A stretch of 13,000 bases of DNA, taken from contig DAHVYW010000061.1 in NCBI GenBank assembly GCA_027324025.1, positions 1-13,000 on the forward strand, written 5' to 3'. How positions within the stretch are numbered: the stretch's first letter is position 1; every line of letters begins with the position of its first letter. The notes under the pieces were generated by a model that saw only the letters and a program-made list of their open reading frames with translations, was not told the DNA's origin and ran no database searches. Below are positions 6,939-13,000 of this stretch, piece after piece. This DNA is from JAJZQD01 sp021847735 (GTDB taxonomy: Bacteria; Bacillota; Thermincolia; Thermincolales; UBA2595). Both the position numbers and the translations under genes were made by a program.

Positions 6939-8383
6939 ACAGGCAATTGATATTTGAAATCAGCAAAACCGGGAGGCAGGGGGCTAGCCTGCCCCAGGCC
7001 GATGTTCCGGTCCGACCTCTCGAGGAACTTATCCCCGGTGAGTTTTTGAGGGCAGAATCACCGAATTTACCGGAAGTTAGCGAAATCGATGCTGTTCGCC
7101 ATTTTACAGGATTATCCACTCTAAACCACGGAGTTGACACTGGGTTCTATCCCCTGGGTTCCTGTACAATGAAGTACAACCCCAAGGTAAATGAAGATAT
7201 GGCCAGGCTGCCGGGATTTGCGGCTGTTCACCCGTACCAGCCGGAAGAATTGGCCCAGGGCGCATTAGAGTTAATGTACAAGACCGGCGAATATCTGGCT
7301 GAAATCGGCGGCATGGCCAAGGTAACTCTGCAGCCGGCTGCCGGCGCTCATGGCGAGTATACCGGGATAATGATTGTCAAAGCGTATCATGAGAGCCGCG
7401 GCGATATCAGAACCAAGGTTATTGTGCCTGATTCAGCCCATGGAACTAACCCGGCTACGGCTAATGTCTCCGGATTCAAAATTGTTCAGGTCAAGTCAGA
7501 TGAGCGTGGCGGTGTTGATTTGGCAGCCCTGCGAGCCGCAATGGACGAAGATGTAGCCGCATTAATGCTTACAAACCCTAACACTCTGGGGTTATTTGAC
7601 GAGAATATTGTTGAGATTGCGCAGATAGTTCATGAAAAGGGCGGTTTACTCTACTATGACGGGGCTAATGCCAATGCTATTATGGGAATAGCCAGACCTG
7701 GCGACATGGGTTTTGATGTCGTGCACTTTAACCTGCACAAGACATTTGCAACTCCCCATGGGGGCGGCGGACCCGGCTCCGGTCCGGTAGGCGTAAAAGA
7801 TTTCCTGGTGCCCTTCCTGCCCAAACCGGTGGTAGAAGAAAAGGACGGCACTTACTTCCTGAATTATGACCTGCCGCAATCAATTGGTAAGATTCATAGT
7901 TTTTATGGGAACTTTGGAACAGTGGTTAAAGCATACACCTACCTAAGAGCTATGGGTGGCGAGGGACTCAAGGCAGTAAGCGAGCATGCCGTACTCAATG
8001 CCAACTACCTGGCGGCCAGGCTTAAAGACCGCTTCTACCTTAGTTACGACCGTACGTGTAAGCATGAGTTCGTTTTGAGCGCCAAGTACCAAAAAGCTAG
8101 CGGAGTACATACCCTGGATATTGCAAAGCGCTTATTAGACTACGGTTATCACCCCCCGACAATCTATTTCCCGTTAATTGTAGAAGAGGCTATGATGCTT
8201 GAACCAACAGAGACTGAAAGCAAAGAAACTCTCGATACCTTTGTGGAGACAATGCTAAAAATAGCTGATGAGGTAGAACAAAACGCAGAGCTGGTAAAAA
8301 GTGCTCCACACAACACTGTGGTTGGCCGTTTGGACGAGACCCTTGCAGCAAGACAGCTTGTGCTAAGGTACAAGGCTGAATAG
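6935..8383 (+). CDS. gcvPB: Glycine dehydrogenase (decarboxylating) subunit 2, P-protein C-terminal half
   Basis: This is the beta half of the split P protein and carries the PLP-binding lysine, Lys269 in HFNLHKTF, followed by the glycine-rich TPHGGGGPGSGPVGV. Other family blocks are GFYPLGSCTMKYNPK, HPYQPEELAQGALELMY, PAAGAHGEYTGIMI, PDSAHGTNPATANVSGF and TNPNTLGLFDENI. At 482 residues it is complete. The ATG overlaps the gcvPA stop by four bases, and the gcvPA tail supplies GGGAGGGG at 6921-6928 as ribosome binding site. The split arrangement is typical of Firmicutes and archaea, while Proteobacteria usually have one fused chain. The 54-base gap after it, before the radical-SAM genes, has no terminator that I can find. 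Confidence 0.98.
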   Translation: MNRQLIFEISKTGRQGASLPQADVPVRPLEELIPGEFLRAESPNLPEVSEIDAVRHFTGLSTLNHGVDTGFYPLGSCTMKYNPKVNEDMARLPGFAAVHPYQPEELAQGALELMYKTGEYLAEIGGMAKVTLQPAAGAHGEYTGIMIVKAYHESRGDIRTKVIVPDSAHGTNPATANVSGFKIVQVKSDERGGVDLAALRAAMDEDVAALMLTNPNTLGLFDENIVEIAQIVHEKGGLLYYDGANANAIMGIARPGDMGFDVVHFNLHKTFATPHGGGGPGSGPVGVKDFLVPFLPKPVVEEKDGTYFLNYDLPQSIGKIHSFYGNFGTVVKAYTYLRAMGGEGLKAVSEHAVLNANYLAARLKDRFYLSYDRTCKHEFVLSAKYQKASGVHTLDIAKRLLDYGYHPPTIYFPLIVEEAMMLEPTETESKETLDTFVETMLKIADEVEQNAELVKSAPHNTVVGRLDETLAARQLVLRYKAE

Positions 8384-8437
8384 CGGTTTGCAGTAAAAAC
8401 CGGTAACACATTTGATGACAGAAGGGAAAATGGGGAG

Positions 8438-9295
8438 ATGGAGCAATTAATAGCCAAAGCTTGGGAGGTACGCCAGGCCAACTTTCCAAATATAATAGAA
8501 TTTGATTTCCCGGTCAGTACAAAAGCCATCAGTGTTACCGGCAGCCAATGTCATTTGCAGTGCGCTCACTGTAACGGGCACTATCTAAACGCTATGGTCC
8601 CGATAAGCGATTGGCGCACCGGGCTAAACCGGAATATCACAAGCTGCCTGATTTCCGGTGGTTGTGAACTAAACGGGAAGGTACCTCTTATCCGGTACCT
8701 TCCCCTGATAAAGGAGATAAGACAAAGCCGGCGCAGGACCAATCTTCATGTGGGACTGCTAGACGATGATGAAATTGAGCCGTTAAGCCAGGTAGCAGAC
8801 GTGGTATCCTTTGATTTTGTCGGGGATAATCAAACTATTCAAGAGGTTTACGGCCTGGATAAGACCGTGGAGGATTACATTCGGGTTTACCTTGGCTTGA
8901 GGCAAAAAGTCAGGGTACTGCCTCATATTTGCATCGGGCTGAGGGGCGGACAGATAAGTGGTGAATACAAGGCTTTGGAAATGCTGAAACAACTGGGTGC
9001 CGAAGGGCTGGTCTTTATTGTTTTTGCACCTACCGACGGCACCGATTATGCCGACAAACAGCCCCCTGCAATGGCGGATGTTGTCCGCATCCTGTGTAAA
9101 GCCCGTGAGGAATTTGCCGATATACCTATTCATCTGGGCTGTATGAGGCCTAAAGGAAAATACAGGCTCAAACTGGACGAACTGGCCCTGCGCTGCGGGG
9201 TCAACAAGATAGTTCAGCCCACCCCGGCGGCAATTGCCTTGGCCAAGGAATTAGGACTTGAAGTCCGTAACGGAGAGGAATGTTGTGTACTATGA
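8438..9295 (+). CDS. Radical-SAM protein, probable lipoyl synthase component (LipS1/LipS2 type)
   Basis: A radical-SAM enzyme of 285 residues related to biotin synthase. The CxxxCxxC cluster motif is Cys38, Cys42 and Cys45 (CHLQCAHCNGHYL), followed by CLISGGCE (70-77) in place of the usual GGE motif. Further cysteines, LGCMRPKGKY and the tail pair Cys282-Cys283 (EECCVL), could bind a second cluster; this is a guess. It is too divergent for BioB and lacks the LipA N-terminal cysteine motif. It fits the biotin-synthase-like proteins shown to act as a two-protein lipoyl synthase in Thermococcus kodakarensis, and it sits between gcvPB and a second such gene plus an octanoyltransferase. The proposed role is inserting a sulfur into octanoyl-GcvH. 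Which of LipS1 or LipS2 it is I cannot say. The ATG has GAAGGGAA at 8421-8428. It overlaps the next gene as ATGA. Confidence 0.75.
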   Translation: MEQLIAKAWEVRQANFPNIIEFDFPVSTKAISVTGSQCHLQCAHCNGHYLNAMVPISDWRTGLNRNITSCLISGGCELNGKVPLIRYLPLIKEIRQSRRRTNLHVGLLDDDEIEPLSQVADVVSFDFVGDNQTIQEVYGLDKTVEDYIRVYLGLRQKVRVLPHICIGLRGGQISGEYKALEMLKQLGAEGLVFIVFAPTDGTDYADKQPPAMADVVRILCKAREEFADIPIHLGCMRPKGKYRLKLDELALRCGVNKIVQPTPAAIALAKELGLEVRNGEECCVL

Positions 9296-10257
9296 TTAAA
9301 ATGTCAGCCGGTACTGCTCATGTCCTGGGCCTCAAAAAACTGGCCATTGACGCCCTGCCGACGACAGGCTACCTGATGAGTGGGGAAAAGTGCACTCACG
9401 ACTGTGGTTTCTGCCCACAGGCGAGAAATGCGTCCTCAGGGGCGAATCTGCTTTCCAGGGTGACCTGGTCGGAGAGAGATGTTGACGAGATAGTCGTTGG
9501 GGTAGGTGCAGCGTTTCGGAAAGGACAGATGAAGCGGGCCTGTTTGCAGGTAGTCGACGGGTGCGGCATTCTGGCCCAGGTCAAGGATACCGTAAAGAAA
9601 ATAAAGGAGCACTCGGACATTCCGGTCTGTGTCTCAGCCAAGGTGAAAACAACGGAAGAAGTTCTGGCTCTGGCCAGAACCGGTGTTGACCGCATCGGAC
9701 TGGCCCTCGATGCGGCCTCGGAGCGCGTATTTAAGGCCACCAAGACCGGCAGTTGGCTGGAGACTATGAGATTAATCGAGGAAGCGGCCACGGCTCTGCC
9801 AGGACGAATATCTACTCATCTGATTGTAGGCCTGGGAGAAACGGAGGAAGAAATGGTTTGCATGTTGCAGCATATGTGGGATTTGGGTGTTACTGTGGGG
9901 CTTTTTGCCTTTACACCGGTACCTGGAACCAGAATGGCCAAAGTCAATCCTCCGGACCTTGGGACTTACCGCCTGATACAGGCGGCCAACTATCTGATTG
10001 GACACAAAATTATAAATTTTGCCGATTGCAGTTTCAGATCAGGGCACCTCGAAAGTTATGGTCTGAGCACCAGTGAACTGACCGACTGTTTAAAGGACGG
10101 AAAAGCCTTTGAGACCTCTGGCTGTCCGGACTGCAACCGGCCATATTATAATGAAAAGCCCGGTGGTGTTATCTATAATTACCCGCGGCCGTTAAAATCC
10201 GAAGAAACCAAGGCGGCTCTGGACATAGTTAATAAAGAAGGTGTCGAGACTGGATAA
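9292..10257 (+). CDS. Second radical-SAM protein, probable lipoyl synthase partner (LipS1/LipS2 type)
   Basis: A radical-SAM protein of 321 residues, different from its neighbour. The cluster motif is Cys34, Cys38 and Cys41 (CTHDCGFCPQAR). GLGE at 180-183 (IVGLGETEEEM) is the SAM-contact loop also seen in BioB and LipA. A C-terminal CPDC pair (Cys278, Cys281) may hold an auxiliary cluster that gives up sulfur; this is inferred. Automatic annotation would probably say biotin synthase-like, but there is no bio gene here, and the partner genes all concern lipoylated GcvH. I propose it works with the upstream protein to convert octanoyl- to lipoyl-GcvH. I chose the ATG at 9292, overlapping the previous stop by four bases. 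GGAGAGG at 9272-9278 is rather far from it, and an in-frame ATG at 9280 would be too close, so the start is not certain. Confidence 0.75.
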   Translation: MIKMSAGTAHVLGLKKLAIDALPTTGYLMSGEKCTHDCGFCPQARNASSGANLLSRVTWSERDVDEIVVGVGAAFRKGQMKRACLQVVDGCGILAQVKDTVKKIKEHSDIPVCVSAKVKTTEEVLALARTGVDRIGLALDAASERVFKATKTGSWLETMRLIEEAATALPGRISTHLIVGLGETEEEMVCMLQHMWDLGVTVGLFAFTPVPGTRMAKVNPPDLGTYRLIQAANYLIGHKIINFADCSFRSGHLESYGLSTSELTDCLKDGKAFETSGCPDCNRPYYNEKPGGVIYNYPRPLKSEETKAALDIVNKEGVETG

Positions 10258-11062
10258 CTGGCGTTTGGTTATAACCGAACCTTTAAGCGGGCCAATGAAT
10301 ATGGCCGTAGATGAAGCAATCATGCTGGCAGTGGCAGGAGGACAGGTGCCTCCTACCATCAGGTTTTACCGGTGGTCCCCGCCTGCTATTTCTCTGGGAT
10401 ATTTTCAGAGCCTGGAGAAGGAGGTTGACATTGTGGCCTGCGAAAAAGCGGGCGTAGATGTAGTAAGGCGTCTAACCGGGGGAAGGGCGGTTCTCCACCA
10501 GGATGAACTTACTTACAGCCTGGTTGCGCCGGAAAACAACGAAAAAGTGGCCGGTTCAATACTGGAATCCTACCTTTCCATCAGCCGCGGGCTTGTTCGA
10601 GGTCTGAACGCACTGGGGGTAGAAGCGGAGCTGGCCGAAGGCAAAAAACACGCCGAGTTCGGCTCGGCGGCATGCTTTGACGCCCCTTCGTGGTATGAAA
10701 TGGCGGTTGACGGCAAAAAGTTGGTCGGCAGTGCCCAGACCAGAAGAAACAGGTGTATTCTTCAGCATGGGTCGTTATTGGTAAGAGTGGATGCGGATTT
10801 GCTGTTTTCAATATTAAATTTCAGTAATGAGAAAGTCAGGGAGAGGGGTAAGGCGGTCTTCTTGACCAAGGCAACCTACCTGGAAGAAATTTTGGGTTAC
10901 AGCCCCAGCTTTGCCCTGCTTTGTGACGGATTAAAAAAGGGTTTTGAATCGGCAATGGAAATTAACCTGTCGGAGCAGCGGCTATCAGCCGAAGAACTTG
11001 CTGCCGCACGGGAATTAAGTATAAAGAAATACGGCACCCGGGAATGGAATGGGCACAGGTAG
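10241..11062 (+). CDS. lipM: LipM-like octanoyl-[acyl carrier protein]:GcvH octanoyltransferase
   Basis: This is a cofactor transferase of the LplA/LipB/BPL fold with 273 residues. It resembles B. subtilis LipM over its whole length: RFYRWSPPAISLGYFQ, RRLTGGRAVLHQDELTYSL (76-94), ACFDAPSWYE, KKLVGSAQTRR and the tail KKYGTREWNGHR. Cys145 in CFDAPSWYE matches the catalytic cysteine that carries octanoate in LipM, and Lys159 the conserved lysine. LipM moves octanoate from acyl carrier protein to GcvH. Similar proteins are often labelled lipoate-protein ligase A; a ligase role cannot be fully excluded. The start is GTG at 10241, overlapping the previous gene by 17 bases. There is no clear ribosome binding site, so translation is probably coupled. 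No better start lies before the conserved N-terminal WRL. Confidence 0.88.
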   Translation: MSRLDNWRLVITEPLSGPMNMAVDEAIMLAVAGGQVPPTIRFYRWSPPAISLGYFQSLEKEVDIVACEKAGVDVVRRLTGGRAVLHQDELTYSLVAPENNEKVAGSILESYLSISRGLVRGLNALGVEAELAEGKKHAEFGSAACFDAPSWYEMAVDGKKLVGSAQTRRNRCILQHGSLLVRVDADLLFSILNFSNEKVRERGKAVFLTKATYLEEILGYSPSFALLCDGLKKGFESAMEINLSEQRLSAEELAAARELSIKKYGTREWNGHR

Positions 11063-11103
11063 TTTAATAGAGGCTCAACACTTGACGAAAGGAGACAAAT
11101 ATA

Positions 11104-12483
11104 ATGGCCTATAAAATAGCAATTATTGGCGGCGGCCCTGGAGGATATGTGGCTGCAATAAGGGCAGCTCAGCTTGGCGCCAAGGTGGCGGTTATTGAAA
11201 AGGACCAACTGGGCGGAACATGCCTCAACCGCGGCTGTATACCGACCAAGGCTTTGGTTTCCGCAGTGGAAACAATTCATAACATCAAAAAAAGTGAAGA
11301 GTTCGGCATTAAAGTCGATAGCCCGGTAGTGGATTTTGCCAGGATGATGGAACGCAAAGACCAGGTGGTGCAGCGGCTGATAACCGGGATAAACTTCCTC
11401 TTTAAAAAGAATAAAATAAACCTTCTGGAGGGAACCGGCAAGCTAATTTCACCAAATGAGGTCGAAGTAACAACAAAGGACGGTACGGTTGACAAGATAA
11501 CCGCAGAGAATATTATTATTGCTACGGGTTCGAGCCCGGCGCTAATCCCGAGCCTTGGCTATGACGGGGAAAGGGTTATCACCAGCGATGAGGCTCTAGA
11601 ACTGAAGGAAATCCCTAAACGACTTCTCATTATTGGTGGTGGGGTTATTGGCTGCGAATTTGCCTGCATTTTTGCGGAACTGGGTACAGAAATTACGATT
11701 GTCGATGTCATGCCTTCAATCCTGCCGGGTGTTGATAAGGAAGTATCCAGGCAAATGCAGAGCCTATTCAAACGCCGGGGAATTAAAATTAAGACCGGCA
11801 CCGGAATACAGGAGGTCAGAAAAACCCAGGATGATGTTACTGCAGTATTGGAAGGTGGGGAGGAAATTTCCGCTGACAAAATCCTGATTTCTATCGGCCG
11901 CAGTTTTAATACCCGCGGTTTAGGCTTAGAAACAGTAGGAGTTGAAATGGGCTCAAAGGGTGAAATGGTTATTAATTCCAAACTTCAGACCAACATCCCT
12001 CATATTTATGCCATCGGGGATATAACTAATAAGATTCAGTTGGCTCATGTCGCTTCGGCCCAGGGAATAACAGCGGTTGAAAACATTATGGGTACTCAGA
12101 AAGAGATGAACTATGATGTAGTGCCAGGATGTATATTTACTTCTCCGGAGATTGCCGGAGTGGGAATCACTAGCCAGGAAACGGAAGAGCAGGGGATTGC
12201 AGTTAAATCAGGAAAGTTTCCGTTTATGGCTCTTGGTAAGGCCTTGGCCGCCGGGGAGACTGACGGTTTTGTGAAAATATTGGCCGATGCCTCCAGTGAT
12301 CGGGTTCTGGGAGTCCATATCATAGGGCCGCATGCGACTGACCTGATAGCTGAAGCTACCCTGGCTATCCAGCTTGGAGCAACAACCGCGCAGCTGGCAG
12401 GCACAATCCATGCCCACCCAACCTTGGCTGAAGCCGTCATGGAGGCGGCAGAGGCCGTTCACGGCCGCAGCATCCACATTTGA
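11104..12483 (+). CDS. lpdA: Dihydrolipoyl dehydrogenase (L protein / E3)
   Basis: L protein is an FAD-containing homodimer that reoxidises the dihydrolipoyl arm of GcvH with NAD+. It has 459 residues, typical. The FAD site is GGGPGGY (9-15). The redox disulfide is Cys40/Cys45 in GGTCLNRGCIPTKAL. The NAD site is IIGGGVIGCEFA in the middle, then YAIGDI. The dimer-interface catalytic pair is His438 and Glu443 in HAHPTLAEAV. The ATG is preceded by AAAGGAG at 11088-11094, 9 bases away. It follows the lipM-like gene by 41 bases. No pyruvate or 2-oxoglutarate dehydrogenase genes are in the window, so this copy is probably the dedicated glycine cleavage L protein. Confidence 0.97.
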   Translation: MAYKIAIIGGGPGGYVAAIRAAQLGAKVAVIEKDQLGGTCLNRGCIPTKALVSAVETIHNIKKSEEFGIKVDSPVVDFARMMERKDQVVQRLITGINFLFKKNKINLLEGTGKLISPNEVEVTTKDGTVDKITAENIIIATGSSPALIPSLGYDGERVITSDEALELKEIPKRLLIIGGGVIGCEFACIFAELGTEITIVDVMPSILPGVDKEVSRQMQSLFKRRGIKIKTGTGIQEVRKTQDDVTAVLEGGEEISADKILISIGRSFNTRGLGLETVGVEMGSKGEMVINSKLQTNIPHIYAIGDITNKIQLAHVASAQGITAVENIMGTQKEMNYDVVPGCIFTSPEIAGVGITSQETEEQGIAVKSGKFPFMALGKALAAGETDGFVKILADASSDRVLGVHIIGPHATDLIAEATLAIQLGATTAQLAGTIHAHPTLAEAVMEAAEAVHGRSIHI

Positions 12484-12500
12484 AAGGAGGGAAGAGAACT

Positions 12501-12815
12501 GTGATGAAGTTTCTGACTGATTTTATTGAACCAGAGATTAAAAAGTCTATCGAAGACACTCACTTAAAGCAGCAAGACTTGTACGGGGTATACGTTCCAC
12601 CTTCCCTAAAACAGTTAGTAAGTCTTAGGCACTTACTAATCCGCACTGCCAGTTTAGAAAATGTTAACCCGGAGGAACTGCGTGGGCTTAGCAAAACGGA
12701 GTGCAGCATGTTATTAAAGAAGCTAAGCACTATGTATGCCGAACAGCGGCGCAATAGCCGCCCTCCCGGTAAGGCCTGGCAGAAGGTGGAACCGGTTGAA
12801 GAAGTCGGGCATTAA
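12501..12815 (+). CDS. Small unrecognised protein at the end of the gcv operon
   Basis: A protein of 104 residues that begins 17 bases after the lpdA stop, with AAAGGAGG at 12483-12490 overlapping that stop. The start is GTG at 12501 (10-base spacing) or the adjacent ATG at 12504; an upstream TTG at 12480 would place the binding site inside the gene. It is charged and helical, with no membrane segment or signal peptide and a single cysteine. The central part has the pattern SLKQLVSLRHL followed by LRGLSKTECSMLLKKL. It resembles a short motif (KQ...L..L, then LSKxEAS.LI..L) that I know from DUF3072-like and other small proteins of unknown role. The tail is proline- and basic-rich (RRNSRPPGKAW). 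The strong ribosome binding site and tight spacing say it is a real, co-transcribed gene. I assign no function. Confidence 0.7.
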   Translation: MMKFLTDFIEPEIKKSIEDTHLKQQDLYGVYVPPSLKQLVSLRHLLIRTASLENVNPEELRGLSKTECSMLLKKLSTMYAEQRRNSRPPGKAWQKVEPVEEVGH

Positions 12816-12898
12816 TTTAAATAAAAATACGGCATATCGATTTACTCGGTTTATAATTTACAGTAGTTATGCACTTGCAGTAAATTAGTTCCAAAAAA

Positions 12899-12943
12899 CG
12901 ATTTTCAGAAAATGTCCAAAAACACTTGACATTTTCAAAATCG
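12899..12943. repeat. Long inverted repeat in the downstream intergenic region
   Basis: CGATTTT 12899-12905 and GAAAATGTC 12908-12916 pair with GACATTTTC 12928-12936 and AAAATCG 12937-12943. This gives 16 matching base pairs, broken only by a 2-base bulge (CA 12906-12907), around an 11-base centre. The inner half-sites GAAAATGTC and GACATTTTC lie 20 bases apart centre to centre, about two helical turns, as expected for a repressor dyad. The right half overlaps a TTGACA box. No T-run follows at once, so a terminator is less likely. The rest of 12816-13000 is A/T-rich with no gene seen. Confidence 0.7.
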
Positions 12944-12952
12944 CCCAATAAT
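12926..12952 (+). promoter_or_regulatory. Candidate promoter for a gene beyond the window
   Basis: A perfect -35 box TTGACA lies at 12926-12931. The best -10 is AATAAT at 12947-12952, with a short 15-base spacer; a 17-base spacer gives only TAATCG. The -35 lies within the inverted repeat 12899-12943, so a protein bound there would block it. The direction and use are inferred. Confidence 0.4.
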
Positions 12953-13000
12953 CGAAAAGGATAGTATTTTTTACTGTTACTTTTACGATTTGGGTGATGT

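Noticed and set aside
8384..8402. Small hairpin after gcvPB as a terminator
   Set aside because: The stem is 6 bp with no T-run after it, and the next gene is close.
9753..10076. Forward open frame of 107 codons inside the second radical-SAM gene
   Set aside because: It is in another frame of a gene with clear family motifs and has no ribosome binding site.
8438..10257. Reading the two radical-SAM genes as biotin synthases
   Set aside because: No biotin genes are nearby, the motifs differ from BioB, and all neighbours concern lipoylated GcvH.
11559..11981. Antisense open frame of 140 codons opposite lpdA
   Set aside because: It lies within a well-conserved dihydrolipoyl dehydrogenase and its translation is Ser/Pro/Ile-rich shadow sequence.
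12852..12857. Perfect TATAAT as a promoter -10
   Set aside because: The -35 position holds ACGGCA and there is no extended -10, in an A/T-rich stretch where such a match is expected by chance.

Overview
The window looks like chromosomal DNA from an anaerobic, Gram-positive-type bacterium of the Clostridia (Desulfotomaculum/Pelotomaculum-like is a guess). The pointers are a tandem glycine riboswitch with a terminator platform, a split P-protein (gcvPA + gcvPB), PdxS, a YwlG/UPF0340 protein, a LipM-type octanoyltransferase, and strong AAAGGAGG-like ribosome binding sites before many genes. Every gene I accept is on the + strand.

Region 1 (1-1939) holds the 3' end of an unrecognised gene and two short-chain dehydrogenase/reductases, each with its own strong ribosome binding site. 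Their substrates cannot be read from the sequence. Region 2 (1940-2119) is a non-coding spacer with three successive hairpins, one of them a perfect 12-bp stem with no T-run. It may be the end or remnant of a small mobile element. Region 3 (2120-3683) encodes a YwlG-family protein and PdxS, the synthase subunit for pyridoxal 5'-phosphate (PLP). No pdxT follows.

Region 4 (3684-12815) is the main unit: a two-aptamer glycine riboswitch and terminator, then gcvT, gcvH, gcvPA, gcvPB, two different radical-SAM proteins, a LipM-like octanoyltransferase, lpdA and an unrecognised 104-residue protein. Spacings are short and several stops and starts overlap, so this is probably one operon. It carries all four glycine cleavage proteins (P, H, T, L) plus what appears to be a complete route to lipoylate the H protein. 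LipM would attach octanoate to GcvH Lys67. The two radical-SAM proteins, which resemble the two-protein LipS1/LipS2 lipoyl synthase first shown in the archaeon Thermococcus kodakarensis, would then insert the two sulfurs. No classical LipA is present in the window. PdxS upstream makes PLP, the cofactor of the GcvP proteins.

Region 5 (12816-13000) is non-coding. It contains a long inverted repeat that overlaps a perfect TTGACA -35 element, probably the control region of a gene beyond the window.

The most interesting content is the LipM + LipS-like pair built into a glycine-riboswitch-controlled gcv operon, and the small unknown protein at its end.
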